Source: Biostraticola tofi (GTDB lineage: Bacteria; Pseudomonadota; Gammaproteobacteria; Enterobacterales; Enterobacteriaceae). Taken from it: a DNA stretch of 64,000 bases. The translations under genes were made by a program, and so were the position numbers. Location: positions 56,462 to 120,461 of the forward strand of contig NZ_SMCR01000010.1 in assembly GCF_004343195.1 (NCBI RefSeq), read 5' to 3'. Positions 8,378 through 15,987 of the stretch are shown here, piece by piece. The first letter of the stretch is position 1, and each line of letters begins with the position of its first letter. Under the pieces are notes generated by a model, which worked only from the letters and a program-made list of their open reading frames with translations, ran no database searches and was not told the origin of the DNA.

Positions 8378-10969
8378 CTAAATACTGTTTTTACTTTTTA
8401 CACCATGCGGCTCAACATCAATGAATTCTTCAAGTTCAATTTCATTACCATTTATACTTAACACCTTGAATGAAATGTTATCTTTAATCAATACTTCACC
8501 TTCATAATTCTTTAAAGTATAGATTCCAATTGGGAAACCTGATCGACTGATATGGATTTTATAAAAAACACCCTGATTAATCAGGTCCTCTTCGCCAATG
8601 TAATTTCTGGCCAGGACTTCATCAACTGAGGTCGAAAGCAAAGCCTTATCTTTTACATAATCCCCAACGTTAAGCCCATCTAGACGCGTTTTCTTCATCA
8701 CCGCCCCTCGATAAACGGTCCCCTTGAAAGCAGTCAATTTTGACATCGCGCTTCTGATGTTATCCACGTGGTAAGCCAATTCATCTCTGGTAACGGGGTC
8801 TATAAATAACTCAGGCATATCATCACGCATAAACTCATTAACAAGATCATATTGTAGCCTGCCATATTGATATAATGTATCTATTTCATCAGAGGTCAGC
8901 GCTGCCTCGCCAGAAGGCTTATTCTTTAATGAAAAAAAATGTAATTCTGCAATTTCTCTCGAAAGACCTAATGTTTCAATAAGTTCTTCCTCTGGCGTAT
9001 TGAGATAATAGAGACCTCTACTGGGGCTATAATGAATCTCGGCAATTTTCTGTTTCTTTTGTAGTGCAGAACAGCAATATGAATCTTTTCCATAAACATG
9101 AAATCCATTGCTATCTTTATTAATCACAGCCTCAAAGTAGACTTCATTATATTTTATGTAGCCTTTATTACTGAGAATATCAATATAGTATAAAGGGTGA
9201 ATCCCATATTTCCTCATGGACGTTATGCCAGTTATTGACCTGGCATACTTTTCATTGCTTTTGAGTATAGCATCCAAATTAGCCGATAAATGTATGCATG
9301 GAGTACCGGGTGCTCTTCTGTCACGGCAGGTAAGATATTTTACCCTGGCATGAGGTGTTGTTCTTTTATAAAAGACATAATCATAAAGAGCAATTTCTGT
9401 TTCTTTTCCCAAAAACCAACTCCTGGGTATTCTACCCGGAGTTACCCTATAGTAAAATCCTTTTATCTTAATCGCTAGAATCTTAATATCCGTAATTACA
9501 TTTTTTAGCACTGACATGCCAAATTCATCAGGCAAACCGATCAGATAATCATCATATTTTAAAGGAATTATCTTGCCTAATGCCGTCAAAGCACTTTCAT
9601 CTATTCGCAATTTTATTTTTGATATCGAGGGTATTTCCGTCATTCCATTTTCAACATTAAATTTAATATTATTAATTTTTTTTGATGGCCGAACTTCTTT
9701 CAAGAACAACCATGTAATTTTATTTTCATCGTATATTATTTTATATCTCCCACCCTCCTTCAATGCCCAAAAATATCCATCGCTATATGTTAACTCAATC
9801 CGGGAGTTATCAATGACTGAAAAAAAATGACCCTTTTCAAGGGTGGTTGCCTGAAAAACATTACGGGTCCTTCCATTCGATTTCCCCCAGTTAGAGTTAG
9901 ATGAAAAGTCAGTCATGGCTTTTGCCATAAACATAATTTGAACGTTAAAATCGTTCAGCATTTCTAAATTAACCTCATTTCCCTCCATGTCATCTGAAAT
10001 TATCTGGAATAAGGTGCCGCCCATAGTCTGTAAAACTACAGTATAATTAAGATTGGGTATAAATGATGTAACCATTAAAATTACAGCATCTATTCTAGAA
10101 GTGATAAGGCTAAGTTTATTAATATCTGATTCGCTAGGACACCTACCAAATTTATGGTAGTAATTAATTACTTGAGATTCTCTTGCGAGTTCTGATATCG
10201 GATTTTTCAACGTTAATCCTATCCGCCTGAAGACCTGTGCAAGAGTCAGGCTGTGCCGCTCTTCTATACAAGAAAAATCTATTTTTTCGATCTTAACAGC
10301 ATCAGGTACATTTTTTTCGGTGCTGGGAATGGCCTTGGGAAGCACAAATGACTGTGCGTTCGGTGAAGATGCAAGCTCCATTGCGTCATCACCATCCCTG
10401 GCAGTACAAGGCATATACATATCGATCTTTTTTTGACATCCCCGTGAGGGGCTGGAAAACCGCACTTTTTCCTCAACGTCGCCCCTAATGGAGCCAAATG
10501 TATTATCATTCTGTTGCCTCCTGTTATAGAAGAATGCAATAGACCCCATACTCAGAGCCACTAAACCCAGTCCTACAGCCTGTTTTCTGCTTAAGCAAGC
10601 GCCAGAGGGGCGTCGGACATTATCAATTGTCCGGCGTTCCTGGATTAAATTATCAGCTTTAGTGAGTAAATCTGAACCCTTGATTATCATCTCTTCAAGT
10701 TCTGGTTCTTTAGACTCCGATAAAGATGGCATTAATGTTGAAATTTTATTTATCAATGGGGTAAAAAGGTTATTATTGCTTAATTCTGCCTGTTTCAGAT
10801 CTGATTTAAGCATACATCTTGTCGAGGAATTGGCTATATAACAGACATTATCCTTCAATGAGGACGAGCTGCTTGGTCGCATAGGCTGCGCGTGTTCCCA
10901 GCAATCAGCCCTTAGAGAAGGATAATATATATGACCTTTTGAATGGCAACGCTTTGAATTTACGGGCAT
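8378..10969 (-). CDS. Putative mono-ADP-ribosyltransferase toxin/effector
   Basis: An 863-residue protein whose last 130 residues form an R-S-E-class ADP-ribosyltransferase domain. VYRG holds Arg754, ALLSTSV holds the S779-T780-S781 motif, and NYEGEVLI holds E823-x-E825, the ExE pair typical of arginine-modifying transferases such as SpvB and Vip2. It would transfer ADP-ribose from NAD to a host or competitor protein. The N-terminus is Ser-rich and polar with no Sec signal; a hydrophobic stretch at about 131-147 (AVGLGLVALSMGSIAFF) is a possible membrane or chaperone-binding segment. Residues 380-660 hold aromatic beta-rich stretches I do not recognise. AAGGA precedes the ATG. The gene is far more AT-rich than its neighbours, so it was probably acquired. 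No secretion or immunity gene is adjacent. The domain call is firm; delivery and target are unknown. Confidence 0.8.
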   Translation of the reverse strand: MPVNSKRCHSKGHIYYPSLRADCWEHAQPMRPSSSSSLKDNVCYIANSSTRCMLKSDLKQAELSNNNLFTPLINKISTLMPSLSESKEPELEEMIIKGSDLLTKADNLIQERRTIDNVRRPSGACLSRKQAVGLGLVALSMGSIAFFYNRRQQNDNTFGSIRGDVEEKVRFSSPSRGCQKKIDMYMPCTARDGDDAMELASSPNAQSFVLPKAIPSTEKNVPDAVKIEKIDFSCIEERHSLTLAQVFRRIGLTLKNPISELARESQVINYYHKFGRCPSESDINKLSLITSRIDAVILMVTSFIPNLNYTVVLQTMGGTLFQIISDDMEGNEVNLEMLNDFNVQIMFMAKAMTDFSSNSNWGKSNGRTRNVFQATTLEKGHFFSVIDNSRIELTYSDGYFWALKEGGRYKIIYDENKITWLFLKEVRPSKKINNIKFNVENGMTEIPSISKIKLRIDESALTALGKIIPLKYDDYLIGLPDEFGMSVLKNVITDIKILAIKIKGFYYRVTPGRIPRSWFLGKETEIALYDYVFYKRTTPHARVKYLTCRDRRAPGTPCIHLSANLDAILKSNEKYARSITGITSMRKYGIHPLYYIDILSNKGYIKYNEVYFEAVINKDSNGFHVYGKDSYCCSALQKKQKIAEIHYSPSRGLYYLNTPEEELIETLGLSREIAELHFFSLKNKPSGEAALTSDEIDTLYQYGRLQYDLVNEFMRDDMPELFIDPVTRDELAYHVDNIRSAMSKLTAFKGTVYRGAVMKKTRLDGLNVGDYVKDKALLSTSVDEVLARNYIGEEDLINQGVFYKIHISRSGFPIGIYTLKNYEGEVLIKDNISFKVLSINGNEIELEEFIDVEPHGVKSKNSI

Positions 10970-11523
10970 AAGTCACATTCCTTTTGCTTATAATAAAAGA
11001 GGTTTTCTCTCTGAACTAATAGCATCAAATACAAATATTCAAAATAACGACGCTATTCCCTATTTTTCGGAATAGTAGAAAAAGTTAACACTATTGACGA
11101 TAGAGTAATAGAATCAAGCGGATCGCTGATCCTGGTGAGCATGCCGGTTAATGAGGATAACTCATGAAATGATAATATTGCGATTATTTCCGGCAGTGCC
11201 GTTGATTGATATATTCTTCATTTATTAATGGATGCATGTTGATCCACACAAGATCAGTCTTATGGTTGCAGAGGACATCCTGAACATCAAGACGCCGACC
11301 GCAAAAACAATCAGACCATTAAGCGGTTAGACAGGTCAAGGATGCTGCCGCCAACCCGCCGATCAGTAGCTGATAAGGCCCGGCGCTAGTGAGTTCAGCG
11401 CGACGCCAAAATTGATTTGAAGAATGCGGGGGGGGTAAATGGATGACTTTGTGTCGCTGCCGGTCAGAGATACGGTGCAATAATCGCTCAATTGATCCTT
11501 TAACGGCTAAATGCAACCTGCTA
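10970..11523. other. Upstream region of the toxin gene, with an inverted repeat
   Basis: About 550 bases, AT-rich on the left where the toxin gene promoter must lie. CTATTCC at 11053-11059 and GGAATAG at 11069-11075 form a 7-bp inverted repeat with a 9-base loop, about 85-105 bases upstream of the toxin ATG, a possible operator. I found no HrpL, MxiE or PhoP-type box that I could defend. Toward 11,520 composition returns to that of the chromosome. Confidence 0.4.
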
Positions 11524-11543
11524 CACTGTATAAAACAACAGTT
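11524..11543. promoter_or_regulatory. LexA (SOS) box upstream of cho
   Basis: CTGT-ATAAAACA-ACAG at 11526-11541 is an exact CTGT-N8-ACAG LexA operator with an AT-rich spacer. It ends 20 bases before the GTG start of cho, where E. coli cho also has an SOS box. LexA repression and induction by DNA damage are therefore expected. Confidence 0.9.
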
Positions 11544-11560
11544 AACATTGAGTGTAATAC

Positions 11561-12424
11561 GTGCATAAGCGTTTATCAGCCAGCCGCAGGGAATTTGACC
11601 CTGCCGAGGCTTATCAATATCCCGAACACCTTCGTTGTTATATTGCCAGTTTGCCTGCCCTGCCCGGCGTGTACGTTTTTCACAGCGACAGTGAGGTGAT
11701 GCCGCTGTATGTGGGCAAAAGTGTCAATATTCGCAGTCGTGTGATGTCCCACCTGCGCACTGTCGAAGAGGCAAGGATGCTGCGCCAAGCCAGGCGCATT
11801 ACCTGGCATGAAACCGCTGGCGAGATCGGCGCCCTGCTGCTGGAAGCCCAGATGATAAAGCAACTGCAGCCGCTGCATAACAAACGGCTGCGGCGTAATC
11901 GGCAGCTATGCTCAATCCAGGTGGTAGGCGGCATGCCTGCGGTGGTCTCGGCCAAGGAAATCGACTTCGCCCGTACGCCGGATTTGTTCGGCCTGTTCTC
12001 CAGTCGCCGCGCCGCCCAGCAGTCATTGCTGAACATCGGCGACAGTGAATCTCTGTGCTACAGCCTGCTGGGCCTGGAGCGCCTGAGCCATGGCCGCCCC
12101 TGTTTCCGTTTTCATCTGGGCCGCTGTTCGGGCGCCTGCTGCGGTAAGGAGAGCCCGGAGGACCATCAGTTGCGTCTGATGGATGCCCTGCAGCAGATGC
12201 GGGTATTCTGCTGGCCCTATTCCGGCCCGATTGGACTGGTCGAGGAGCGCGAGCAGCAGCGTCAAATACATGTAGTTGATAACTGGTATTACCTGGGATC
12301 TGTTGAGACGCTGGAACAGGCGTCAGGCCTGAGCAGGGTATCACACAGCTTTGACAGCGATGGCTACAAGATACTCAGCCGGCCGATACTCAGCGGCAAG
12401 CACGCGATCATCGAATTGAGCTGA
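11561..12424 (+). CDS. cho: Excinuclease Cho (UvrC homologue)
   Basis: Cho makes the 3' incision in nucleotide excision repair when UvrC is hindered by bulky damage, working on UvrAB-marked DNA. The N-terminal GIY-YIG nuclease domain is visible at residues 30-110: PGVYVFHSDS, then LYVGKSVNIRSRVMSHL with the catalytic Arg, and the Glu in ALLLEAQMIKQLQP. The Cys-rich stretch near 190 (FHLGRCSGACCGKES) matches the UvrC family. At 287 residues it has the Cho length and lacks the RNase H-like and HhH parts of UvrC. The start is GTG at 11561, just after the LexA box, and no better start exists. It stands alone as one SOS-controlled gene. Confidence 0.93.
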   Translation: MHKRLSASRREFDPAEAYQYPEHLRCYIASLPALPGVYVFHSDSEVMPLYVGKSVNIRSRVMSHLRTVEEARMLRQARRITWHETAGEIGALLLEAQMIKQLQPLHNKRLRRNRQLCSIQVVGGMPAVVSAKEIDFARTPDLFGLFSSRRAAQQSLLNIGDSESLCYSLLGLERLSHGRPCFRFHLGRCSGACCGKESPEDHQLRLMDALQQMRVFCWPYSGPIGLVEEREQQRQIHVVDNWYYLGSVETLEQASGLSRVSHSFDSDGYKILSRPILSGKHAIIELS

Positions 12425-12553
12425 ATGGCGCTAAACGGGATGGAGATTGTCAGCATTGATTGCCCGCAGGCTACCGGTTGGCAGCGAAACAGAGCGGAAA
12501 TAAAACTTGATGGGGGGCTTTTGGCTGGTTAATGAGCGAGGGTGAAGAGTATA

Positions 12554-12594
12554 AGTTGATTCTAGTCAGGGCGCAGGCCTGACTAGAATCAACT
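12554..12594 (-). terminator. 17-bp perfect hairpin after the small gene
   Basis: The arm 12554-12570 (AGTTGATTCTAGTCAGG) is exactly complementary to 12578-12594, with a 7-base loop GCGCAGG. It begins 12 bases after the stop of the 27-codon minus-strand gene and about 130 bases after cho. No clean T-run follows on either strand; the minus side has TATACTCTT. It may be a terminator for both flanking transcripts, or a stable RNA end. Confidence 0.55.
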
Positions 12595-12606
12595 GAGCAG
12601 ACGCGA

Positions 12607-12690
12607 TCAGTACTTGGTGACTTTGGCCGCTTCCAGGTAGATGTCACCCAGTTCTTTCATCAGCTTATTGATTTTCTTCATCAGTTTCAT
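12607..12690 (-). CDS. 27-residue small protein, basic amphipathic helix
   Basis: A small gene reading MKLMKKINKLMKELGDI and then YLEAAKVTKY, 27 residues with a TGA stop. I do not recognise it. Evidence that it is real: a strong AAGGGG Shine-Dalgarno at 12698-12703 seven bases before the ATG, a near-consensus promoter (TTGACA-17-TACAAT) about 50 bases upstream, two CRP-like palindromes around that promoter, and a perfect hairpin after the stop. The peptide has Lys and Leu/Ile/Met spaced as in an amphipathic helix, with a basic N-terminal half, so it could lie on the membrane surface or bind a partner protein. By layout it resembles small CRP-controlled enterobacterial proteins such as AzuC, though the sequences are not alike. 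It stands alone between cho and the Lrp-type regulator. Confidence 0.65.
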   Translation of the reverse strand: MKLMKKINKLMKELGDIYLEAAKVTKY

Positions 12691-12721
12691 GGTTTTTCCC
12701 CTTGCAAGACTTTATCAAAGT

Positions 12722-12737
12722 TGTGATGTTCATCACA
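12722..12737. promoter_or_regulatory. CRP-like palindrome, downstream of the -10
   Basis: TGTGATG-TT-CATCACA is a perfect palindrome with the CRP arms TGTGA-N6-TCACA. Relative to the small-gene promoter it covers about +2 to +17, a place where binding would block transcription. Confidence 0.65.
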
Positions 12738-12745
12738 GTTTTTAC

Positions 12746-12774
12746 ATTGTAGGGAAATCGAATTGCCATGTCAA
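12746..12774 (-). promoter_or_regulatory. Sigma-70 promoter of the small gene
   Basis: On the minus strand TTGACA (12774-12769) is followed after exactly 17 bases by TACAAT (12751-12746), a near-consensus promoter. Transcription should begin near 12739, giving a 49-base leader before the small gene. Confidence 0.75.
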
Positions 12775-12779
12775 TTATT

Positions 12780-12795
12780 TGTGATACTCATCACA
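12780..12795. promoter_or_regulatory. CRP-like palindrome, upstream of the -35
   Basis: TGTGA-TACTCA-TCACA with symmetric ATTT/AAAT flanks, just upstream of the -35 of the small-gene promoter (centre near -48). Its centre is 58 bp from the second palindrome. The arms match the CRP consensus exactly, though another regulator of the same fold could bind. Confidence 0.65.
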
Positions 12796-12837
12796 AATTT
12801 GTTAAACCATCAGTTCATTTTCTGGCAGGGCTGTCAA

Positions 12838-13290
12838 TCATGTCAACAACGTATCCCTATCGATCGGTGGCGCGGTGCGCTCAATCGGCGTTGACAGCAC
12901 CACCGAGGTCTTGGTGGCTCCATGCTGGCTTACCCGCTCGATAAACCCTTCCAGTGAGGCCATATCAGGTACTGCTCCCCGCAACATAATGCAGGCTTCA
13001 CCGGTTACTCTGTGGCAGGTCAGGATTTCTGGCATCGCATTGAGCAGACGCAGGGTATTATGCCAATGGTTGTGGTTGAGGCGCATCTCCATAATAAACG
13101 CGACCGGCAATCCCAGCCGCTCCAGATTAACGTGGGCATGATAGCCGGTAATAATTTTCCTGCCTTCAAGCCTGGCCACTCTCTCGGCCACCGCCGGCGG
13201 CGACAGGTTGACTCGCCGCGCCAGTTCCGCATAGCTCAGCCGCCCCTCTTCGGTGAGCGCCGCCAGCAACTGCTTGTCGTATTTATCCAT
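12838..13290 (-). CDS. Lrp/AsnC-family transcriptional regulator
   Basis: A 150-residue feast-famine regulator. The N-terminal helix-turn-helix covers residues 4-45 (DKYDKQLLAALTEEGRLSYA, then ELARRVNLSPPAVAERVARL), and the C-terminal RAM domain that senses amino acids follows (HVNLERLGLPVAFIMEM to the end). I chose the ATG at 13290 (MDKYDKQLL), preceded by AGGGCAGG; a longer frame to 13323 has no ribosome site. It is divergent from a YedA-like exporter with a 155-base shared promoter region, the usual place for a regulator controlling its neighbour and itself. The ligand is probably an amino acid that the exporter carries; this is inference. Confidence 0.88.
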   Translation of the reverse strand: MDKYDKQLLAALTEEGRLSYAELARRVNLSPPAVAERVARLEGRKIITGYHAHVNLERLGLPVAFIMEMRLNHNHWHNTLRLLNAMPEILTCHRVTGEACIMLRGAVPDMASLEGFIERVSQHGATKTSVVLSTPIERTAPPIDRDTLLT

Positions 13291-13445
13291 TGCCTGCCCT
13301 TTAAAAACTTGCCGTTGAATCAAAGGTAATGATGGATAATCCCCCCCATTTTGAGGAAAAAATTCAGTTATTACCGCCGACTATGGTCATAAAAACCGGT
13401 TATTCTGATTATCCTGTAACAGTACTTGAATAAAAAGGCAGTGAA

Positions 13446-14345
13446 ATGAAAATATCTGCGTCGCCAGCACTGAGGCTTGCTCTGGCACTGTTTGCTTTAT
13501 ATGTCATTTGGGGATCAACTTATTTTGCCATCAAAATTGGCGTAGCCAGTTGGCCGCCGCTGATGATGGCCGGCGTACGATTTACTATTGCAGGCTGTCT
13601 GATGATCACGGTTCTGCTGCTAAAAGGACATAAGCTACCGACGCTGCGCCAGGCTCTGTCAGCCGCGTTAATTGGCACCTTACTGCTAGCGGTCGGCAAC
13701 GGACTGGTGACTCAGGCGGAATTTATGCAGGTGCCGTCAGGGATAGCTGCCGTGATGGTGGCCACCGTCCCGCTGTTCACGCTGATCTTTGCCCGGATGT
13801 TCGGCCACCAGGCTTCACCGATAGAGTGGCTGGGAGTGGTGGTCGGGCTGATAGGCATTATCCTGCTCAATACCGGCGGCAACCTGACCGGCAATCCAAC
13901 GGGTGCCCTGCTGGTGATTATCGCTTCATTAAGCTGGGCGTTCGGCTCTGTGCTCAGCCGCTATCTGACCCTGCCGGTGGGTTTGATGGCCGCAGCAGTT
14001 GAAATGATAGCAGCAGGCGTTTTGTTGCTCATGACCAGCCTGATGAACGGCGAAAAGCTTAGCCGGATACCTGATAAGGCCAGCCTGCTGGCGCTGATAT
14101 ATTTGGTATTGTTCGGATCCATTTTCGCTTTCAGCGCCTATACCTACCTGCTTAAATATGCCAGACCTGCACTGGCGACCAGCTATGCCTATGTCAATCC
14201 TGTGGTGGCGGTCATGCTGGGTATGGCGTTCGCCGGTGAACGTCTGACACTGGTCGAGTGGCTGGCATTAGGGATTATTATATTCGCGGTGGTGATGGTG
14301 ATGCTGACTCAATCTTTGCGCCGGGTAAAAACCGCGTCGGTTTAA
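13446..14345 (+). CDS. yedA: YedA-like EamA/DMT-family exporter
   Basis: A 299-residue inner-membrane transporter with ten predicted membrane segments in two EamA repeats (about 10-140 and 150-290). YVIWGSTYFAIKIG near residue 20 and ALATSYAYVNPVVAVMLG near 245 are family signatures. It is close in length to E. coli YedA (306), an inner-membrane DMT protein of uncertain substrate; relatives export amino acids or metabolites. A ribosome site is not obvious beyond AAAGGCAGTGAA just before the ATG. The divergent Lrp-type regulator suggests amino-acid-responsive expression. Confidence 0.85.
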   Translation: MKISASPALRLALALFALYVIWGSTYFAIKIGVASWPPLMMAGVRFTIAGCLMITVLLLKGHKLPTLRQALSAALIGTLLLAVGNGLVTQAEFMQVPSGIAAVMVATVPLFTLIFARMFGHQASPIEWLGVVVGLIGIILLNTGGNLTGNPTGALLVIIASLSWAFGSVLSRYLTLPVGLMAAAVEMIAAGVLLLMTSLMNGEKLSRIPDKASLLALIYLVLFGSIFAFSAYTYLLKYARPALATSYAYVNPVVAVMLGMAFAGERLTLVEWLALGIIIFAVVMVMLTQSLRRVKTASV

Positions 14346-14400
14346 ACCGGTCTTGCTCGCCGTGATTTCAGAATGACATCTATATAACCGGGAGTATAGT

Positions 14401-14430
14401 ATGCTTTCTAACAACTTATCTTTCGGGTGA
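14401..14430 (+). CDS. Mini-ORF 1 before the MFS exporter
   Basis: A nine-codon frame MLSNNLSFG with a good Shine-Dalgarno (GGGAG at 14390-14394, six bases before ATG). Its TGA overlaps the ATG of a second mini-ORF (TGATG). It may be a leader peptide controlling the exporter by translational coupling or ribosome stalling. Chance is possible for so short a frame. Confidence 0.4.
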   Translation: MLSNNLSFG

Positions 14431-14471
14431 TGCCGCTCCTGGCTTACCCGTGGCGGCAGAGCAGTAGATGA
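14430..14471 (+). CDS. Mini-ORF 2, overlapping the MFS start
   Basis: A 13-codon frame, MPLLAYPWRQSSR, that starts at the TGATG junction with mini-ORF 1 and whose TGA overlaps the exporter ATG (ATGA). The exporter itself has no strong ribosome site, so it may depend on ribosomes arriving through these frames. Confidence 0.4.
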   Translation: MPLLAYPWRQSSR

Positions 14472-15982
14472 CAAAGGTATCAGCAGCGTCGCATTCTATT
14501 GATGACGAGAGCCAGCATCGGGACTCCCAGGCGGCATCCGAGGCCGGCTCCGTACCGGATCCGACGCCTCCCGCGTCGCGGGGACTGTCCGGCATGGCAC
14601 TCCTGGTTGCCGGTGCCTTCTTTATGGAGTATCTGGACGGGACGGTAATCGCCACCGCCTTGCCACAGATGGCAGTGTCGTTTGGCGTAGCGGCAATTGA
14701 CCTGAATATCGGCATGAGCGCGTATCTGCTCACATTGGCGGTATTGATCCCCGCTAGCGGATGGGTAGCCGAACGCTTTGGCGCACGTCAGGTATTTGTC
14801 GCGGCCCTGGCTATCTTCACTCTCGCCTCGGTGCTGTGCGGCCTGACTCAAACCGTGCCGCAGTTTGTGATGATGCGGATCTTGCAAGGCGCCGGCGGTG
14901 CCATGATGGTGCCGGTCGGCCGCCTGGCTGTATTGCGCAGCACACCAAAATCCCAGTTGATCAAAGCCATTGCCACCCTCACCTGGCCGGCACTGGTGGC
15001 GCCGATACTCGGGCCGCCGCTCGGCGGCTTCATTACTGACTATGCCAACTGGCGATGGATTTTTTTTATCAATCTGCCGCTCGGTCTGTTCGCCATGGTC
15101 GCCGCCGTCAAACTGATTCCCAATCCGCCGCTGAACTGTCGGCCGCCGTTTGATGCCTATGGTTTTATCGCCAGCGCCATAGCCATGCTTTGCCTGGTCT
15201 ACGGGCTGGAGTTGACCGGCAGCCGTCATGCAGAACTGCTGCTGATCATCGCCTGGCTGGTTCCCGGCATAGTCGCGATGCTGCTCACCCTTCGTCATCT
15301 GAAGAACGCCAGTCAACCGATGATAAGACTGGATTCGCTGCGCATCCTGACCTTTAACGTCACTATGGCCGGCGGATCGCTGTTCAGGATGTCCATCGGC
15401 GCGGTGCCGTTTTTGTTGCCGCTGATGTTTCAGGTCGGTTTCGGCATGGATGCACTGCATGCCGGGGTACTGGTGCTGGCGGTGTTTGCCGGCAATCTCG
15501 CCATGAAGCCGGCAACCACACCGCTTATCCGGTTGCTCGGTTTTAAGAGACTGCTGCTGGTGAACGGCACGCTAAGCGCAATGGCATTACTGGCCTGTGC
15601 ATTCCTGACGCCTTCTACGCCGGACTGGCTGACCATGGCCGTGTTATTTTTCGGCGGACTGTGCCGATCCATGCAATTTACCGGCATCAGCACGCTGGCC
15701 TTTGCCGATATTCCCCAGGATGAAATGGCCAATGCCAACACCCTGTTCAGCACGGCTATCCAGTTGTCTATCGGGCTGGGAATCACTATCGGCGCTATTG
15801 GCGTCAGGCTGGGCGAGCATTTAACGCCTTTACTCGGTCTGGAACACCTGCCGGGTATCAGTTATCGGCTGGCGTTTGTGCTTATCACCCTGATGTCACT
15901 GATAGGGCTGCTCGATTTACTCCGCCTGCCGGCAAACGCCGGCGAGCAGGTATCGCGCAAAACCCGGCCGGGCGTTAACTGA
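14468..15982 (+). CDS. DHA2-type MFS drug exporter, MdtD-like
   Basis: A 504-residue inner-membrane antiporter of the 14-segment DHA2 branch of the major facilitator superfamily. The first membrane helix carries the MdtD/EmrB pattern (AFFMEYLDGTVIATALP, residues 52-68), motif A is seen as GWVAERFGARQ, and motif C as PILGPPLGGF near residue 180. E. coli MdtD is similar; its native substrate is unclear, with hints of small organic acids and iron-citrate. The N-terminal 40 residues before the first helix are Ser/Asp-rich and longer than usual. The start at 14468 overlaps a mini-ORF and its own Shine-Dalgarno is weak, so a later start is possible. Confidence 0.85.
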   Translation: MTKVSAASHSIDDESQHRDSQAASEAGSVPDPTPPASRGLSGMALLVAGAFFMEYLDGTVIATALPQMAVSFGVAAIDLNIGMSAYLLTLAVLIPASGWVAERFGARQVFVAALAIFTLASVLCGLTQTVPQFVMMRILQGAGGAMMVPVGRLAVLRSTPKSQLIKAIATLTWPALVAPILGPPLGGFITDYANWRWIFFINLPLGLFAMVAAVKLIPNPPLNCRPPFDAYGFIASAIAMLCLVYGLELTGSRHAELLLIIAWLVPGIVAMLLTLRHLKNASQPMIRLDSLRILTFNVTMAGGSLFRMSIGAVPFLLPLMFQVGFGMDALHAGVLVLAVFAGNLAMKPATTPLIRLLGFKRLLLVNGTLSAMALLACAFLTPSTPDWLTMAVLFFGGLCRSMQFTGISTLAFADIPQDEMANANTLFSTAIQLSIGLGITIGAIGVRLGEHLTPLLGLEHLPGISYRLAFVLITLMSLIGLLDLLRLPANAGEQVSRKTRPGVN

Positions 15983-15987
15983 GACTA

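Noticed and set aside
11053..11075. 7-bp inverted repeat upstream of the toxin as a known virulence box
   Set aside because: It does not match HrpL, MxiE or PhoP patterns; kept only as a possible operator.
14480..15460. 326-codon open frame antisense to the MFS exporter
   Set aside because: The product is rich in His, Gln and Arg without structure, typical of a shadow of a membrane-protein gene.
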